Shown: positions 1-10,884 of the stretch, in pieces
Layout: each line of letters starts with the position of its first letter
Position numbering within the stretch: position 1 is the stretch's first letter
Source of the DNA: Eupeodes corollae
Taxonomy: Eukaryota; Arthropoda; Insecta; Diptera; Syrphidae
DNA length: 64,000 nt
Assembly: GCF_945859685.1 (NCBI RefSeq)
Contig: NC_079149.1
Coordinates: forward strand, 57,368,991 to 57,432,990
Direction: 5' to 3'
Translations under genes and position numbers: made by a program
The notes under the pieces: model-generated
What the model was told of the DNA's origin: nothing
The model's input: only the letters and a program-made list of their open reading frames with translations
Databases searched by the model: none

Positions 1-3000
1 CTTGTTAAATTGCAACTAATTTAATTTCAATAGCTTTGACCCATTTCCAGCTTGCTGCTGATGGGTTGATATGAATTTCAAACAGACGAATATCCTGAGT
101 GCTCTCATAATTTTCTCAGCCAAGTGTATCTAATTTCAATGTGCAATAATCCTTGCAATTTCCTCTTTGTGAACAGACATACACAGAGCGAACTTCGATC
201 AGTTATCTTGCATAAATTCATGCGCCTTTAAGGATACAGCTATACATATCCAAATAACCTTCAATAATGTATATATATGTTGTATGTATGCATAAAAGAA
301 GAAATATAAGGAAAAGAAGGCTCTGCCTCCATTATACGTACCCCATGATATTCACTCATTCCAATAAATTTTGTCCACCCATAAACACTTAAGAAAATCC
401 AATGAAGCCAGCTGCAATACATATACAGAAAAACACTATATAGAGCCACATTAAGGACGACATCATGAATTAAACATCATTTAAGGATTTCATTCATACC
501 ATACTTACAAACGCTCAACAAAATGCACGAATAACGATATGACTCCCCACAGGGGCAAGAAGTTAGAATATACAACACTCATAGTCATAGCATATCGAAT
601 GACACAAAACTTGTGCCAAGAAACAACAACCCTCCTCCTTCGAGTCCTGCTCCAGCTTCAGCTATATCTGTGTATCTAAGCATCAGCAACTGAAGAAAGA
701 CCGTGTTTATGGAAACAAATACTCGAAGGATTTTCTTAGGACATCTGTTTTTGGGCATTTAATTTACACGTAAATGTGATACAATAATCATGCTGCTTCT
801 ACTTCTGTTCTGATACTGCTACTCTTCTACTCGTACTCGCTGCCATACTGTTTTGTTGTGTTCTGTTGTTTTGTTATGTGTTTTCTTGGAAAAGGAGAAG
901 TAGAGGAAGCAGAAGGAGAAGGAGAAGATACAAAAGCATTAGTACAGTACAATATAGAAGCAGCAGCGGGTGAATATTTAGCTTCTTTATAGCTAGAGTC
1001 ATCGAGTCGAGAGCACTTTAAGTATAGCGACAAAGACACTCTCCTTTTGGATTGCAAGGATTAAATGGTTTCAAATTTCATTGCGGAATATTGGGAGAAG
1101 CTACTTACTATACAACTACACAACACTATATAGCGATGGTGGTTTTCATTTAGATATGGAGTTGGGGTCATGTCGATAGTACATGTCTTAAATGTAGCCA
1201 TAATCACTTAATCAAATTCAAATGACCTCTCTAGCTGTTACACACATAATCCGGAGCTGACCTGGGCAATAAGAATGGCATATAGCATAGCAAAAGACAT
1301 AGGGAGGACAGACAAGACACAATAATAGGGGGCAGGGATTAGATAGTTTGGTTGTTTTGGGGATAAAACTGTCATACATTATTTCGTGAGTGTTGGATCA
1401 GTCTTATAATGCAAAGTACGACCTTGGACGATGTGATATTGGATATACAAAATTAAGCACATTTGATTTCAACTTCACGAGAGGACGTATAGGGTGTTTT
1501 AGAATTTAGCTTTTTTTAAAAAGAATTGTTGACATTAGAAGATTTTTATCTTTTTTTTTTAAATGGGTAACAAAAGAGAGAATAAACTAAAGTTCCGAAA
1601 ATTACAGCAGAAATTACATTTCAGAAAACAACCTGACTTATACCATTTTTTTAACAAAAGAATCAAAAACGAGCCTATATAAAATACATGTTATTTCCAT
1701 GACTGAATTCTACTTTTCCGGTCTTGCGCTATAACACTTAATACATTACACAATTCTTAAATTTTAAAATTCTTAATTTAACAGAAATCGTTTGTTTTCA
1801 AAGAAATATTCAAAAATTATATTGTCCTTAAATAAACTTATTAGTTTTCAAAACCTTAAAGATTTTCCTTCTATTCTTATGCTATTGGACGTTTTTATCA
1901 ACTTATAGAAAACATAAAATAACACCACCCTATGCATTTGCATTAAGTAAGGTCAAGGATGTCGTAAAGTGTGAAGACAGTTGCTGTTAAGCAAATGCTT
2001 TATGGGTGTTGCTGTGGTAGAACACAAATTAATTATTTAGAATAGCTATCAAGTCTCCACTCGGCAGGCGTTAATAATAATGAACTTTCCATTTATTGTA
2101 CCTATAGAGTTAGATAATGTACACTTTTGCATTCAATGGATTATATAGATTAGTTTGATTGTTAAGGCTGTGTTATGATAGTTTTTCTTGTTAATGGATA
2201 ATTCATGTGAAACTCAAAAACACCAATTCAGTGTATGTGGTATTGAATTAAGAAGATATTTCCGTAAACTCTGGATCACCTAAACATTGTTTAAAATTGT
2301 TAAAAATTGTTCCAAGCACATTATGAACTCTTTTGAAACTACTTAAAGTAGTGATTGAAAATACAATTTTCTTCCAACACGATTCAGTAGCTTTACCGAT
2401 TTGGCTTTATTTAGGAAAAAAAAGTCTGCACGTTGTTCAAACAAAAAGCTACAATATTTCGAGCATTAATTATGTGTTTACATTGCAATCTATGGTTTGA
2501 AGAGAAAAAACCAGATGGCCCACCCTGTATCTCGAAGTATTGTAACGAATGATTAAAAAAAAAGCACACATAAAAATAAAAACAAAATTAGAAATCTTTA
2601 TTTTTATCAATAGCACGATCGATATAATTTAATGTTTTAATATTATTTCATGCAAATGTTGGGCGCGACCACGCCTTAAATGGTCCTTCTACTCAGTCTA
2701 ATTTTTTCATTTGGGTCGTAATTCATAAATAAATATATATACACAAAAAATGATTTATAATCGTCAAATTGCCCGATCACTGGACCGAGACTAGTCTTAT
2801 ATTGTTGCCAGCCTTAATTGGCTGCCTAATTAGGAGTGTGCAACGACATGATACTAGTTACGGTCTTGTTTCAGTCTTGCTTCGGACTCGTTTTGGAAGC
2901 GAGACCAAAATCATATATGATATGATGACGAGCTAAGACTCAGCGTCCGACAAAAAAAACGTTTTGTTTTCTTATAGAAAAAAAAATCGGAGACATTAGA

Positions 3001-3824
3001 ATGTTAGGATATGTTTTAGTCATATTTTACTTAACTACATAAAACAAACTACATCCGAGCATTTTTAAATGGCCATGTTTTCCGGCTTTGTCACTCTCGG
3101 AGACTAATTGCAGGAAAACACTCTGACGAACGAACCCACACAAACCTTCTAACAGGTTTTAAAAGCAAAAATCAACGATTCTAAAATGCAAAATGTTTCA
3201 AAAATACTTAGTCTTAACAGACCCATCGTAATCGTTATCTTCATTTACAGCCTTATTATACAGTGGGTTACCGACTGAATATCTACAGCTGTGGATAACT
3301 AATTAGAAACATTACTTGCGTCTCATTTCCACATTCACTTTACCAAGTGTGATTAGAATAGCGGTGTCCAAAACGGTGTAATGCAAGCGTTAATAGATAA
3401 TTGTTTGAAAAAGCATTAGCTATTTGTGCATAAGTCTTTGCAAAGTACACAATAAAATCAAGGTAGAGTGTAAAAAGTGTTCGTTTCAACTGGTCAACGA
3501 ATTAGAATCAGTTAAATTACATTTGATTTGGGTGAAGCAAATATAATATTTTTAATTTGCATTGGTAAGTAGAAAATTCCGAATTCTGAAAATTGAAGAG
3601 ATGTGATCCTCCTCGTACCTCGTAAAAACGGGCCCGTAAGACAAGCTTCTAAATAGATCGTGAAATTAGTAGGCTGGCCAAAAAAGAGCTAAAAATAAGT
3701 TCCACAGAGATACAACGCCAAATTTTGGTTGCATTCGATGTCCCGATAGGGCCACACACTATCAGAAGAAGATTGGTAGAAGTTGGGTTGCATGGTCGTG
3801 TTTCTCGGAAGAAACCATTAGTAC
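1..3824. repeat. Left arm of a large inverted duplication
   Basis: This stretch matches the reverse complement of 14911-18804, read directly from the sequence. The outer end (TTGCAACTAATTTAATTTCA near position 10) mirrors 18776-18795. The match stops at 3824, where both arms read GTAC and then diverge. In a 205-bp stretch around 541-745 I count about three differences. Other stretches, such as 1560-1620, have an indel of about 40 bp. Two short reading frames (261-449 and 827-1057, minus) reappear as mirror images in the other arm, which follows from the duplication and is no sign of genes. Outside the Tc1 element at 3261 I recognise no gene here. The arm may extend beyond the window start. 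Confidence 0.93.
831..960. repeat. Purine-biased (AGAAGG-like) low-complexity tract
   Basis: A GA-rich run (repeated GGAGAAG/GGAAGCAG) lies within the left arm. Its pyrimidine-rich mirror is near 17880-17925. It looks like simple-sequence drift rather than a coding or regulatory unit. Confidence 0.6.
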
Positions 3825-4456
3825 CCGCATGGCAACGTTATTTTAGAATAGAGTTCGCAAGATCACACGACAACTGGACAACAAACGAATGGAAGTACGT
3901 AGTGTGGAGTGACGAAAATAAAATAAATAGGATCGGCCAAGATGGTGCACGTAATGTCCGAAGGCCAAAAGGAACAGCGATCCACCCTAAATACGTTTTT
4001 TTCAATAATTAAGCATGGAGGCGGCTCGTTTAACGTTTGGGGTTGTTTCTCGTGGTGTGGAGTTGACCCAATCCATCTAATCGATGAAACGCTGACAGCC
4101 GTTAAATGCATTGACATCTTAAGGAACGTTTAGTGGATTGGACCGATGAAAACATGCCAGTGATATGGAAGTTTCAGCAAGACAACGACTCTAAGCACAC
4201 TGCTGGAATTATGAAACAGTTCTTTAGGGACAAATCGATAATAGTTCTGGAATGGGCATCATCAAGTGCAGACCTAAATCCGATAGAGCATCTTGGGGCA
4301 AATGTTAAAAGAGCTGTTGCTCTCAAAAATAACTCCAACAATGATGGTCTTTCGAAGGTATTAAAGATAATAATAAAAAAAAAAAACAAAAAAAATACAG
4401 ATACTGCTTTAAAAGTGAATTCAATTTGTATTTCTAATAAGTTGTCCACAGCTGTA
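3261..4456 (+). mobile_element. Tc1-like DNA transposon, degraded, straddling the inverted-repeat breakpoint
   Basis: The element starts after a TA dinucleotide (3259-3260) with the inverted terminal repeat CAGTGGGTTACCGACTGAAT. The inner part of the reversed terminal repeat (GTTGTCCACAGCTGTA, 4441-4456) marks its far side, but the outermost 24 bp or so of that end have been replaced. Between them lies a broken transposase. The first 560 bp are duplicated in the right arm of the inverted repeat; the rest is unique to this copy. TA target use and the D,D,E transposase place it in the IS630-Tc1-mariner superfamily. Compared with the right arm, about 120 bp upstream of 3640, covering the first coding part, are missing. 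The copy is dead. Confidence 0.88.
3644..4350 (+). pseudogene. Tc1-like transposase, broken
   Basis: The reading frame begins inside the N-terminal helix-turn-helix region (KISSTEIQ, then TIRRRLVEVGL, the second DNA-binding helix). It continues with WKYVVWSDENK (first catalytic Asp), QQDNDSKHTAG (second Asp) and SADLNPIEHLG (the Glu of a DD34E-type triad). A stop precedes the HTH part. At least two frame changes split the protein, one near 3990-4012 and one before 4133. The start codon region is deleted; the right-arm copy still has it. In active relatives this nuclear enzyme binds the inverted repeats and performs cut-and-paste transposition into TA. This copy cannot make a working protein. 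Confidence 0.87.
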
Positions 4457-5039
4457 AGTTTCTTCCAAAATATTTCGAGCTTAAACTTTATACATACAAT
4501 AATCATGTATAGCTGTTTAATTATTTTTTTGAGACAATTTAAATGTACTCTGGCTAGTTTCGGTTACTTCAAAATCAAAAACTGTCAGTCTCATCGCGCC
4601 ATTGGTCTTGTGTCGTATCCTGGCGAGCCCTACCGCCGGACCGACTTTTAACTGTTTACTCAGCTCAACTCTCAATTAAGTGTAGTAAAATAAACTCAAG
4701 TGAAATAAGACCAAAAAGAAAATGAAATAAGGTCAGCTCTTGCCGGTACATGTTCTGTGTTGGAACCATATGTCTTGCAAGCCAAGCTTTTCCTTTTTCC
4801 GCAAACAAATTTTTTTTTTTTAATACTTCAGAATTTTCAGAAAGTAGTAAGCATATAGCAAGCGTCAAACAATTATCAGAGGCTCATCATAAGTGCATGT
4901 TTTAGCAAATAATAAGAAAATAATACAGTTAAAGCCTAACACACCCACAAAATACAGAACATAATTACAATTTTATTATTACAGAACAAAAAGTAAAATA
5001 AGGACGTTTACGATAGTGGAGCACTGGTTCTAAAAAATG
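4457..5039. other. Intervening AT-rich DNA, no gene seen
   Basis: The stretch follows the truncated Tc1 end. A short GC-richer patch (about 4590-4650, CCTGGCGAGCCCTACCGCCG) stands out but resembles nothing I recognise. Confidence 0.5.
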
Positions 5040-6440
5040 ATTTTAATCCCACCTTATTTTGATTTAAATCTATTGAAGAGCAGTTTAAGTTAAATATAAA
5101 ATGCCCATTCGACATAAAGCTTCATTCTTCCCATAGTTAGTCCTATGGAAGTCCATATTTGGGATGCATATTCAAGATGAGCACGAACATGGCAATTGTA
5201 CAAAAAAAAGGTTAACATAGGGATCATTGAACTATTTTGCATAGCGTTTCATAAAATCAAGCATAGAACTTGCTTTATTGACAATAAAATTAATGTGATG
5301 TATAAATTCTAATTTGGGACAGAAACAATTTAAAATATGAAGACACGACAGAGGTTTTGCTGTGATATATGTACAATAATCAAATACACTATTGATTCGT
5401 TTTTTTTTTGGTAAAAGTTATCGTTTAGCGTTTTAAAAGGCTTTGAGCAAAACTCTTTTTCAAACACCAAAATGGAAACTAATAATATCGGCTTCTAAAA
5501 AGAAAAGAATCCTGGGTGCACCTTATTATCTTAAAAATGTCCATGTCATTAGCAAAAATGATCGTTAATAGACAGGATGAACTAAAAAGGTCCAAGATGG
5601 CTTCCCTGGGGAACACCAGTTTGAGCTACAAATGGTCTGAATGACAATTTCTAAATTTTAACTTATAGGATCTGTTTTCAAAGTATGATTTGATCTAAGC
5701 TAAGAAAAATGGTAAAAAAAACCTTTAAGTTTAAAGAAAATAATTCGGTGGCTAAGTTGGTCAAAAGCTTTAGAAAAGTCAGTGTATACAGAGTCAAATT
5801 TATAACCTTTTTCTTAAGCGTTTGAACATAACTTTGAAAATGTGAGGAAATTTGTAACGGTTGATCTTTTTTCACAAAACCAGATTGCTGTTCGCAAATG
5901 ATATTTTTACTAAAAAATGCGACACTTTCACAAACAACTTGTTCAAACAATTTAGAATGCAAGAAAGCTTTGTAATGGGCCTATTGTTGGTAATAACCGC
6001 CTTGCTACTATTCTTGAAAATTGGGGTTAGAAATGAGTTATTTCATGTACTGGAAAATTTGCTTGTTTTCAGAGCATCTTTCAGTTTGAATACAAATGTA
6101 AAGAGTTCAACTCAAGCATTTCCACACATTTTTTCCAAACAATAATTAAGAGTTTCATACAAATTTGAAACTGCTTCTTCACTATTAGGAAATCCTAATG
6201 TATCAGCTATTCAAGAAATGGTTAAGTCTTCAGACAGCAACTGCAAGTTAGCTTTCCTGAAATCAAATTTATATAAGCAATCAGAGGAATTGCTGTGTTC
6301 AGTTTTGTATCATTCACGGTCAGAACTATCACTGGCCGATATAGCTAGGATATTTTCCTCAGTTTGAACTCTAAGTAAGAACGTTGGGGGTTTATTATTC
6401 AAGAATTTAAACTTGGTATGAAATTTAGCCCAAGAGCTCG
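5040..6440 (-). mobile_element. CR1/Jockey-type LINE fragment, decayed
   Basis: Reverse-strand translation in shifting frames gives an ordered set of LINE pol landmarks. A linker (about 6380-6130) includes SSDCLYKFDFRKANLQLLSE and LGFPNSEEAVSNLYETLN. It is followed by RPITKLSCILNCLNKLF, then QQSGFVKK (about 5880), a catalytic-region relic YTDFSKAF (about 5790), TGVPQGSHLGPF (about 5620) and a C-terminal piece AHLEYASQIW (about 5170). The YADD box falls in a damaged part. The longest frame left is 5678-5962. It lacks ORF1, the endonuclease and a clear tail, so it is 5'-truncated and old. CR1-like or Jockey-like clade assignment is not settled by these motifs. Confidence 0.78.
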
Positions 6441-6745
6441 ATTTTTTTCAATTTGGATGGCGCAACATTCCGTTTGCGAACTAGGGCCTAGTGACTTACA
6501 ACTCCCAACCATTCCTGTGTGTGAGTAATGTTGTCAGGAACGGAGGGGACATACAGTTTATATGCCGAATCCGAACGGCTAATTTTGAGAAAGCACCTTT
6601 TCATGACAAGAGTTACTCATGGAGAACTTGTCAATTCCTCGCAAGACTCAGTACCCATGAAAAGACTTTAGATGGCATAGGCGGGATCGAACCCAAGACC
6701 TTTGGCATGACAGTCCAACGCACTAACCATCATGCCGCACGGGTA
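6441..6745 (-). mobile_element. tRNA-like SINE, nearly full length
   Basis: Read on the minus strand, the head has pol III promoter-like boxes: A-box-like TGGTTAGTGCG, then 30-odd bases later B-box GGTTCGATCCC. A body of about 230 bp follows, containing GAATTGACAAGTTC and TTCGGATTCGGC, and the end reads GTAAGTCACTAGGCCCTAGT then TGTTGCGCCATCC and an A-rich tail. Related copies lie at 41226-41520, 43685-43812 and 61551-61599. The element sits immediately beside the LINE fragment ending at 6440. It is too long and unfolded to be a functional tRNA gene. A longer plus-strand frame across it (6491-6769) is accidental. Confidence 0.8.
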
Positions 6746-7872
6746 CTAGAAGTAGCTCGATTAGTCTGACTTTAAACTTGAAGAAGTGTGTGATGAATAA
6801 AATTCAATAATTTGCAAGTGTTATTCTTTTGTAAAACTATTCATAGTCAAATTATAAAGCAAACAGAAGATGTTTGACAGTGGAACTAAATACAATACAT
6901 TCGTGAGCTTTCAACACCAGTGATATCAAAAAGAAAATATAAAAAAAATTATAATCATAGTGAATAATACCGCCAAAATGTTCACTTCCCTTCTTTCACT
7001 TTTGTTCATTATAAGAAACATTTCCATAGTCAGTAACACTCCACCGTTTCATAAAAGCACAATTGCAATCTTTTATAAATGTGCAACGAATAGCTATTAA
7101 TTAAGGTAGATTTTAAGAAGAATACAACCACCACTGTTATTGCTGTGTAGCATGCTTATAATATGTACATGTAAAAAGTTATATACAAAAGTATATCCGA
7201 AATACTTTGTTGTGTTCTTACTTTCAACAGCAACGTTACTCCAGGGAGTGATAATTCCGCATAGTAAGCAACTATAAATAAACGCGATTTTACTACTTTG
7301 GAAGGAAAAGAAGGAAACACAATTCTGGAATTAGACTACCTACCGACAAGGTGTCTTATTAATGTTTAAAAATTTTAGACATTGATTTACTGCCGTAATC
7401 GTGTTTTGTTTCAAACAATTTCGATAAAATGAAAACGAAAAAAACTTGAAAATCTGTAAGTTGCACGTTAATCAAGTAAATGATACCAGGTTTCTTACCC
7501 GAGTTATTGGCTCGACTAACAAGACAAGAAGTTTTAAAGATAACTACTACACCTCAATAGATTTATTTTGCCTTAAAGGTGCGGTTCCTATTTTGTATTT
7601 TATAAGCACTTTAAAATTCGATATAGGTATTTAAGGAGCACAGTTTACAAACAACGGAATGGGTTGAAGGCAATAGAATAAATTTATATTGCCAATTTAA
7701 ATTTAGCCAATTTTATTTGCAAAGTGTATGACTACCTAATTATTTGATATACCCTGATTTAAAAACCATCCGCACCTCATTCCTCTGGCTCTGGTTGTAT
7801 ACTATTCATTCTTTATATTCAAATTTTATTATACCTATTTAATTTTTGTTTTTTTTTTTTGTATTTATAGGA

Positions 7873-7899
7873 AGAGTGCGGGTCCCATTCCCGCACTCT
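7873..7899. other. Perfect 10-bp GC-rich hairpin
   Basis: AGAGTGCGGG, a 7-base loop TCCCATT, then CCCGCACTCT: ten of ten stem bases pair. It follows a poly-T run and stands out from the AT-rich surroundings. It could be the end of an unknown element or a chance palindrome; no function is assigned. Confidence 0.75.
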
Positions 7900-8520
7900 G
7901 TCACTTAATTATTTATCGTCCAACATCAGCAACTGTAACTTAAATTAGCATATTTTGCCATTGACACTATAATAAATTACAAACTGTCCTCCTTCATTCT
8001 CCATCGCTGATAACTTTCTTGAAAGAAAGGATCCACTATAATTTAAAGAGTGAGCCCTCATAACTTTTAACTTTCACTATACATATACGTAGACAAGTAA
8101 GAACCGACCGTCATCAGAAAACCGACACGAGAACGATGACGAAGACGATGACGACCACGTGAAGCTTCCATTTCACAACTCAGTAATCAAGAAAAATGTC
8201 GAAGCACGCCTCTTAGTTTCAAAAATGTTTATAAATAACCATCGAACCCTAACTCAAAACCATAAATAATAATACATTTTATTTGTACAACCAACAACCA
8301 ACAAAAAAAAAACATCAACATTAAGTTGAGTAGGATACGAGATGCCGATGATGGTGTCAACTTGGGGTGGGGGTAGCTTTATAAAATATCACCAAGCATC
8401 ACTCTTATTGGTCCGACATTTTATTGGCCTTATACCTTCTATACTATATATGGGGCTGCTATTATAATGCGGAGAGATGTCATATTGTCTGGTGAAATGG
8501 ACCAGTAATTGGGGCCAAAG

Positions 8521-8552
8521 CAGCAGCAGCAACAAAAACAACAACAACAACC
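8521..8552. repeat. CAG/CAA microsatellite
   Basis: CAGCAGCAGCAACAAAAACA followed by further CAA units. It is a simple trinucleotide tract with no open gene around it. Confidence 0.85.
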
Positions 8553-9439
8553 TTCTGTGGTAATTCATCAATTCCTCAAAATGATAGATATCCATAAATT
8601 TGTGTAGTGTCATCATTCTAAGAGAGTTAATGACTATTTTGTTTTAAGGGATTCACACGAAAGGCTCGGTTTTGAGTTGAATTAATGTTAATACTCGTTG
8701 AGTGGTTGGATGTTTAAGTTAGATCTACGATGAGTGGACGTAGACTGGACAATTCTTGGAAGTTGAACGCATATTATATGGACTTTGGGCATTAAGCATG
8801 ACAATAAGCCATAGATTTAGAGCTTGTGAGGTTAGAAGGAGTTTGGTCAACGCACCCTTCCAGAGTTCAGCTCTTTGATTTGTTAGCAACAAAATAATAC
8901 CAATATCTATATGTGAATATGAATAGGTATTAGGTAATAATAATTCATAGGTCAAAGTATGGAAGATGATTTATTTGCGATAGGACACAATTTAGGGAAT
9001 AGTTCGGAAGATGACAGTTTTGTTAGTGGACTGTAGTGCCTCTTTTCTAAGGATTAGAGCCAATTTGTGTGGACATAGTGATGTCAAAACAAAGAAGTAT
9101 ATTCATCAGGCTTTTGGGAAACTCTTGAAATATTTTCTTACATGATCTGTTTACTCAACAAGTTGTTGAACAAAATCTTGTATTTGTGGTTCTTAAATTT
9201 TGTGTAAGGTTTTATTTAAAAGGTTAAGGTTGAATTTAAAATTCAAAAACAATTCAAAATAAAGAGTTGGAAAAATGATTTTTTCGGGATTTGATATAAA
9301 CAAGGCACATTGTTTAAATATATTTTCTAATGAGAACTTGATAACTTTTTTTAAATAAAGCCCGAAATATTTCAAATATTTGAGGAAATATTTACACTTC
9401 AAAATTCGGAATGTGCAACATTTTGTATATTAGGAACTG

Positions 9440-9847
9440 CACGAACAAAAACAAAGAATATAGGACGTAAATTTAATATAACAAGAGGAGTTAGATAAAG
9501 AGATCCACTTTCACTACCACACAAAGTATGGAAAAAGAATATGTGCACAAGTTCTTAACTATTTAAGATTTGCAGACGACATAGTTCTTATTTCTACAAA
9601 AAGCTACATACATTGAAGATATATTGACGGAACTAACTACCTTGTTTAAAAATTATGGACTTCAAATAAACAAATCTTCAACAAAAGCCATGAAAAATCA
9701 CACAAAACAAGATATAACGTTGGATGAACAAAAAATTGAGTAGAAGATAATATATATTTGGAAGAGCTTAAATCATTTAAGGACCAAGAAAAGAATAAAG
9801 AAATTAGCAGATGTATCACAAATAGCTGGCAACAATTCTGGAGCCTT
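9440..9847 (+). pseudogene. LINE reverse-transcriptase fragment (separate family)
   Basis: Translation gives TRGVR-RDPLSLP (relic of the RT motif ending in GDPLSP) near 9480, then LRFADDIVLIS (catalytic Asp pair, about 9565), ELTTLFKNYGLQINKSSTKA and further on KEISRCITNSWQQFW. This is the order seen in palm and thumb of LINE endonuclease/RT proteins. There are frameshifts and stops, for example just after the DEQKIE segment (about 9740). At about 9848 it joins LINE-A sequence without a gap, so it was either truncated by, or is the insertion site of, the LINE-A copy. No tail or 5' part is present. Confidence 0.72.
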
Positions 9848-10368
9848 AAGCTTTTTCATCTGTCCTACTCCTCAGGTCTCGTTCCGACCCGATGGAAAAC
9901 AGCATTTGTGCAGAATATTCCCAAAACATACGAATCTTCCTCACCGTCTAATTACCGACCGATTGCACTTACGTCCCTTCTTTCCAAGGTCATGGAAACG
10001 CTGATTAATTATCAGCTTAAGAAATATCTTGAAGATCAAATGCTTCTTAATGACCGACAATACGGCTTTCGTAGCAATAGGTCTACTGGTGATCTCATGG
10101 TGGTTTGTCTCACCGAACAGAGGAACAGATCTTTACAACGTTTTGGAGAAAGTAAGATTTTTGCACTTGATATTTCAAAAGCATTTCTTAGGGTTGGGTA
10201 TCAGACTCTCTTATCGAAAATGCGTGCTTTCGCCTTTTATGAATCCCTCCTCCATTGGATTAGTAATTACCTTTCGAATCGTTCAATATAAATTGTATTC
10301 GATGCAATCAAGTCTCAAAACCACAAAATAAATGCTGGTGTGCCCCAGGGTTCTTATTTATCTCCAAC
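9848..10368 (+). pseudogene. LINE-A reverse transcriptase, fingers and palm part (copy 1)
   Basis: An open stretch within 9758-10291 covers the RT from the sequence before NYRPIA to SNYLSNRSI. It contains the first catalytic Asp in ALDISKAF, but the usual following FDRVWH is changed to LRVGYQ. A stop follows NRSI, then the frame continues to the PQGS motif just before the LINE-B insertion. The N-terminal endonuclease is absent because of 5' truncation. Confidence 0.85.
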
Positions 10369-10379
10369 ACTCTTTCGGA
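10369..10379 (+). repeat. 11-bp target-site duplication, left copy
   Basis: ACTCTTTCGGA is repeated exactly at 10874-10884. The LINE-A family needs this sequence only once (it encodes TLFRIF), so the second copy was made by the LINE-B insertion. Confidence 0.93.
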
Positions 10380-10873
10380 ATCGCTGCTTCTTTGGACTTA
10401 GAAGGCAATTGAGAAGTAAAGACACTCATCATCCCATTTCTCATTTATGGCGCTGAGGCCTGGACCCTTTCAAATAAAGATGAGAGCGTCTTAGGATGCT
10501 TTGACAGAAAAATTCTTTGGGTGATTTTTATCCTATCTGCATAGATGTAGAATAGAGAAGAAGATATAACGACGAACTGTACGGGCTGTGCAGCGACACA
10601 TTAGCAGAATTAATGTCCAACGGCTTAGATGGCTAGGTCATGTAGAGCGGATGTACATCAACGCTCCAGCCCGGAAGGTCTTTGAATCCAATCTCGAGGG
10701 ACGGTGCAGTAGAGGAAGACCGCGGCTCAGGTGGCACATCCAGGTGGGAGAGGACCTCAACCAACTTGGCGTGCGAAACTGGAGACAGCTAACTATGGAC
10801 CGAGCTGGCTGAAGACGCATGTTAGTTGATGCCCAGGACCGCCCGGACTGAAGTGCCACCTACGTAAGTAAGT
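10380..10873 (+). mobile_element. LINE-B copy 1, 5'-truncated insertion nested in LINE-A
   Basis: It is 494 bp long, flanked by exact 11-bp duplications, and ends in GTAAGTAAGT. It encodes the LINE C-terminus: YGAEAWTLSNKDE near 10450, then the open frame 10588-10812 with QRLRWLGHVERM, APARKVFE, GRPRLRWHIQVGEDL and GVRNWRQL. This HVxRM/GRPRxRW signature is common in RTE-like and Loner-like LINEs. Copy 2 at 25955-26911 matches it from CTGCTGCTTCTTTGGAC onward. The clean duplication makes the insertion younger than the LINE-A copy that holds it. Confidence 0.92.
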
Positions 10874-10884
10874 ACTCTTTCGGA
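10874..10884 (+). repeat. 11-bp target-site duplication, right copy
   Basis: ACTCTTTCGGA, identical to 10369-10379. LINE-A coding sequence (IFINDLL) resumes directly after it. Confidence 0.93.

Larger units (their letters stand above)
6746..9439. other. AT-rich stretch without a recognisable gene
   Basis: No reading frame with known motifs was found. It holds a poly-T run near 7847-7861, a GC-rich hairpin at 7873-7899 and a CAG/CAA repeat at 8521-8552. A leucine-rich minus-strand frame (8389-8616) is simply that repeat translated. Confidence 0.5.

Noticed and set aside
261..449. Short frames mirrored in both arms (261-449 and 18356-18544; 827-1057 and 17759-17986)
   Set aside because: Their conservation is due to the inverted duplication, not to selection on protein.
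8389..8616. Leucine-rich minus-strand frame
   Set aside because: Translation of a CAG/CAA microsatellite.
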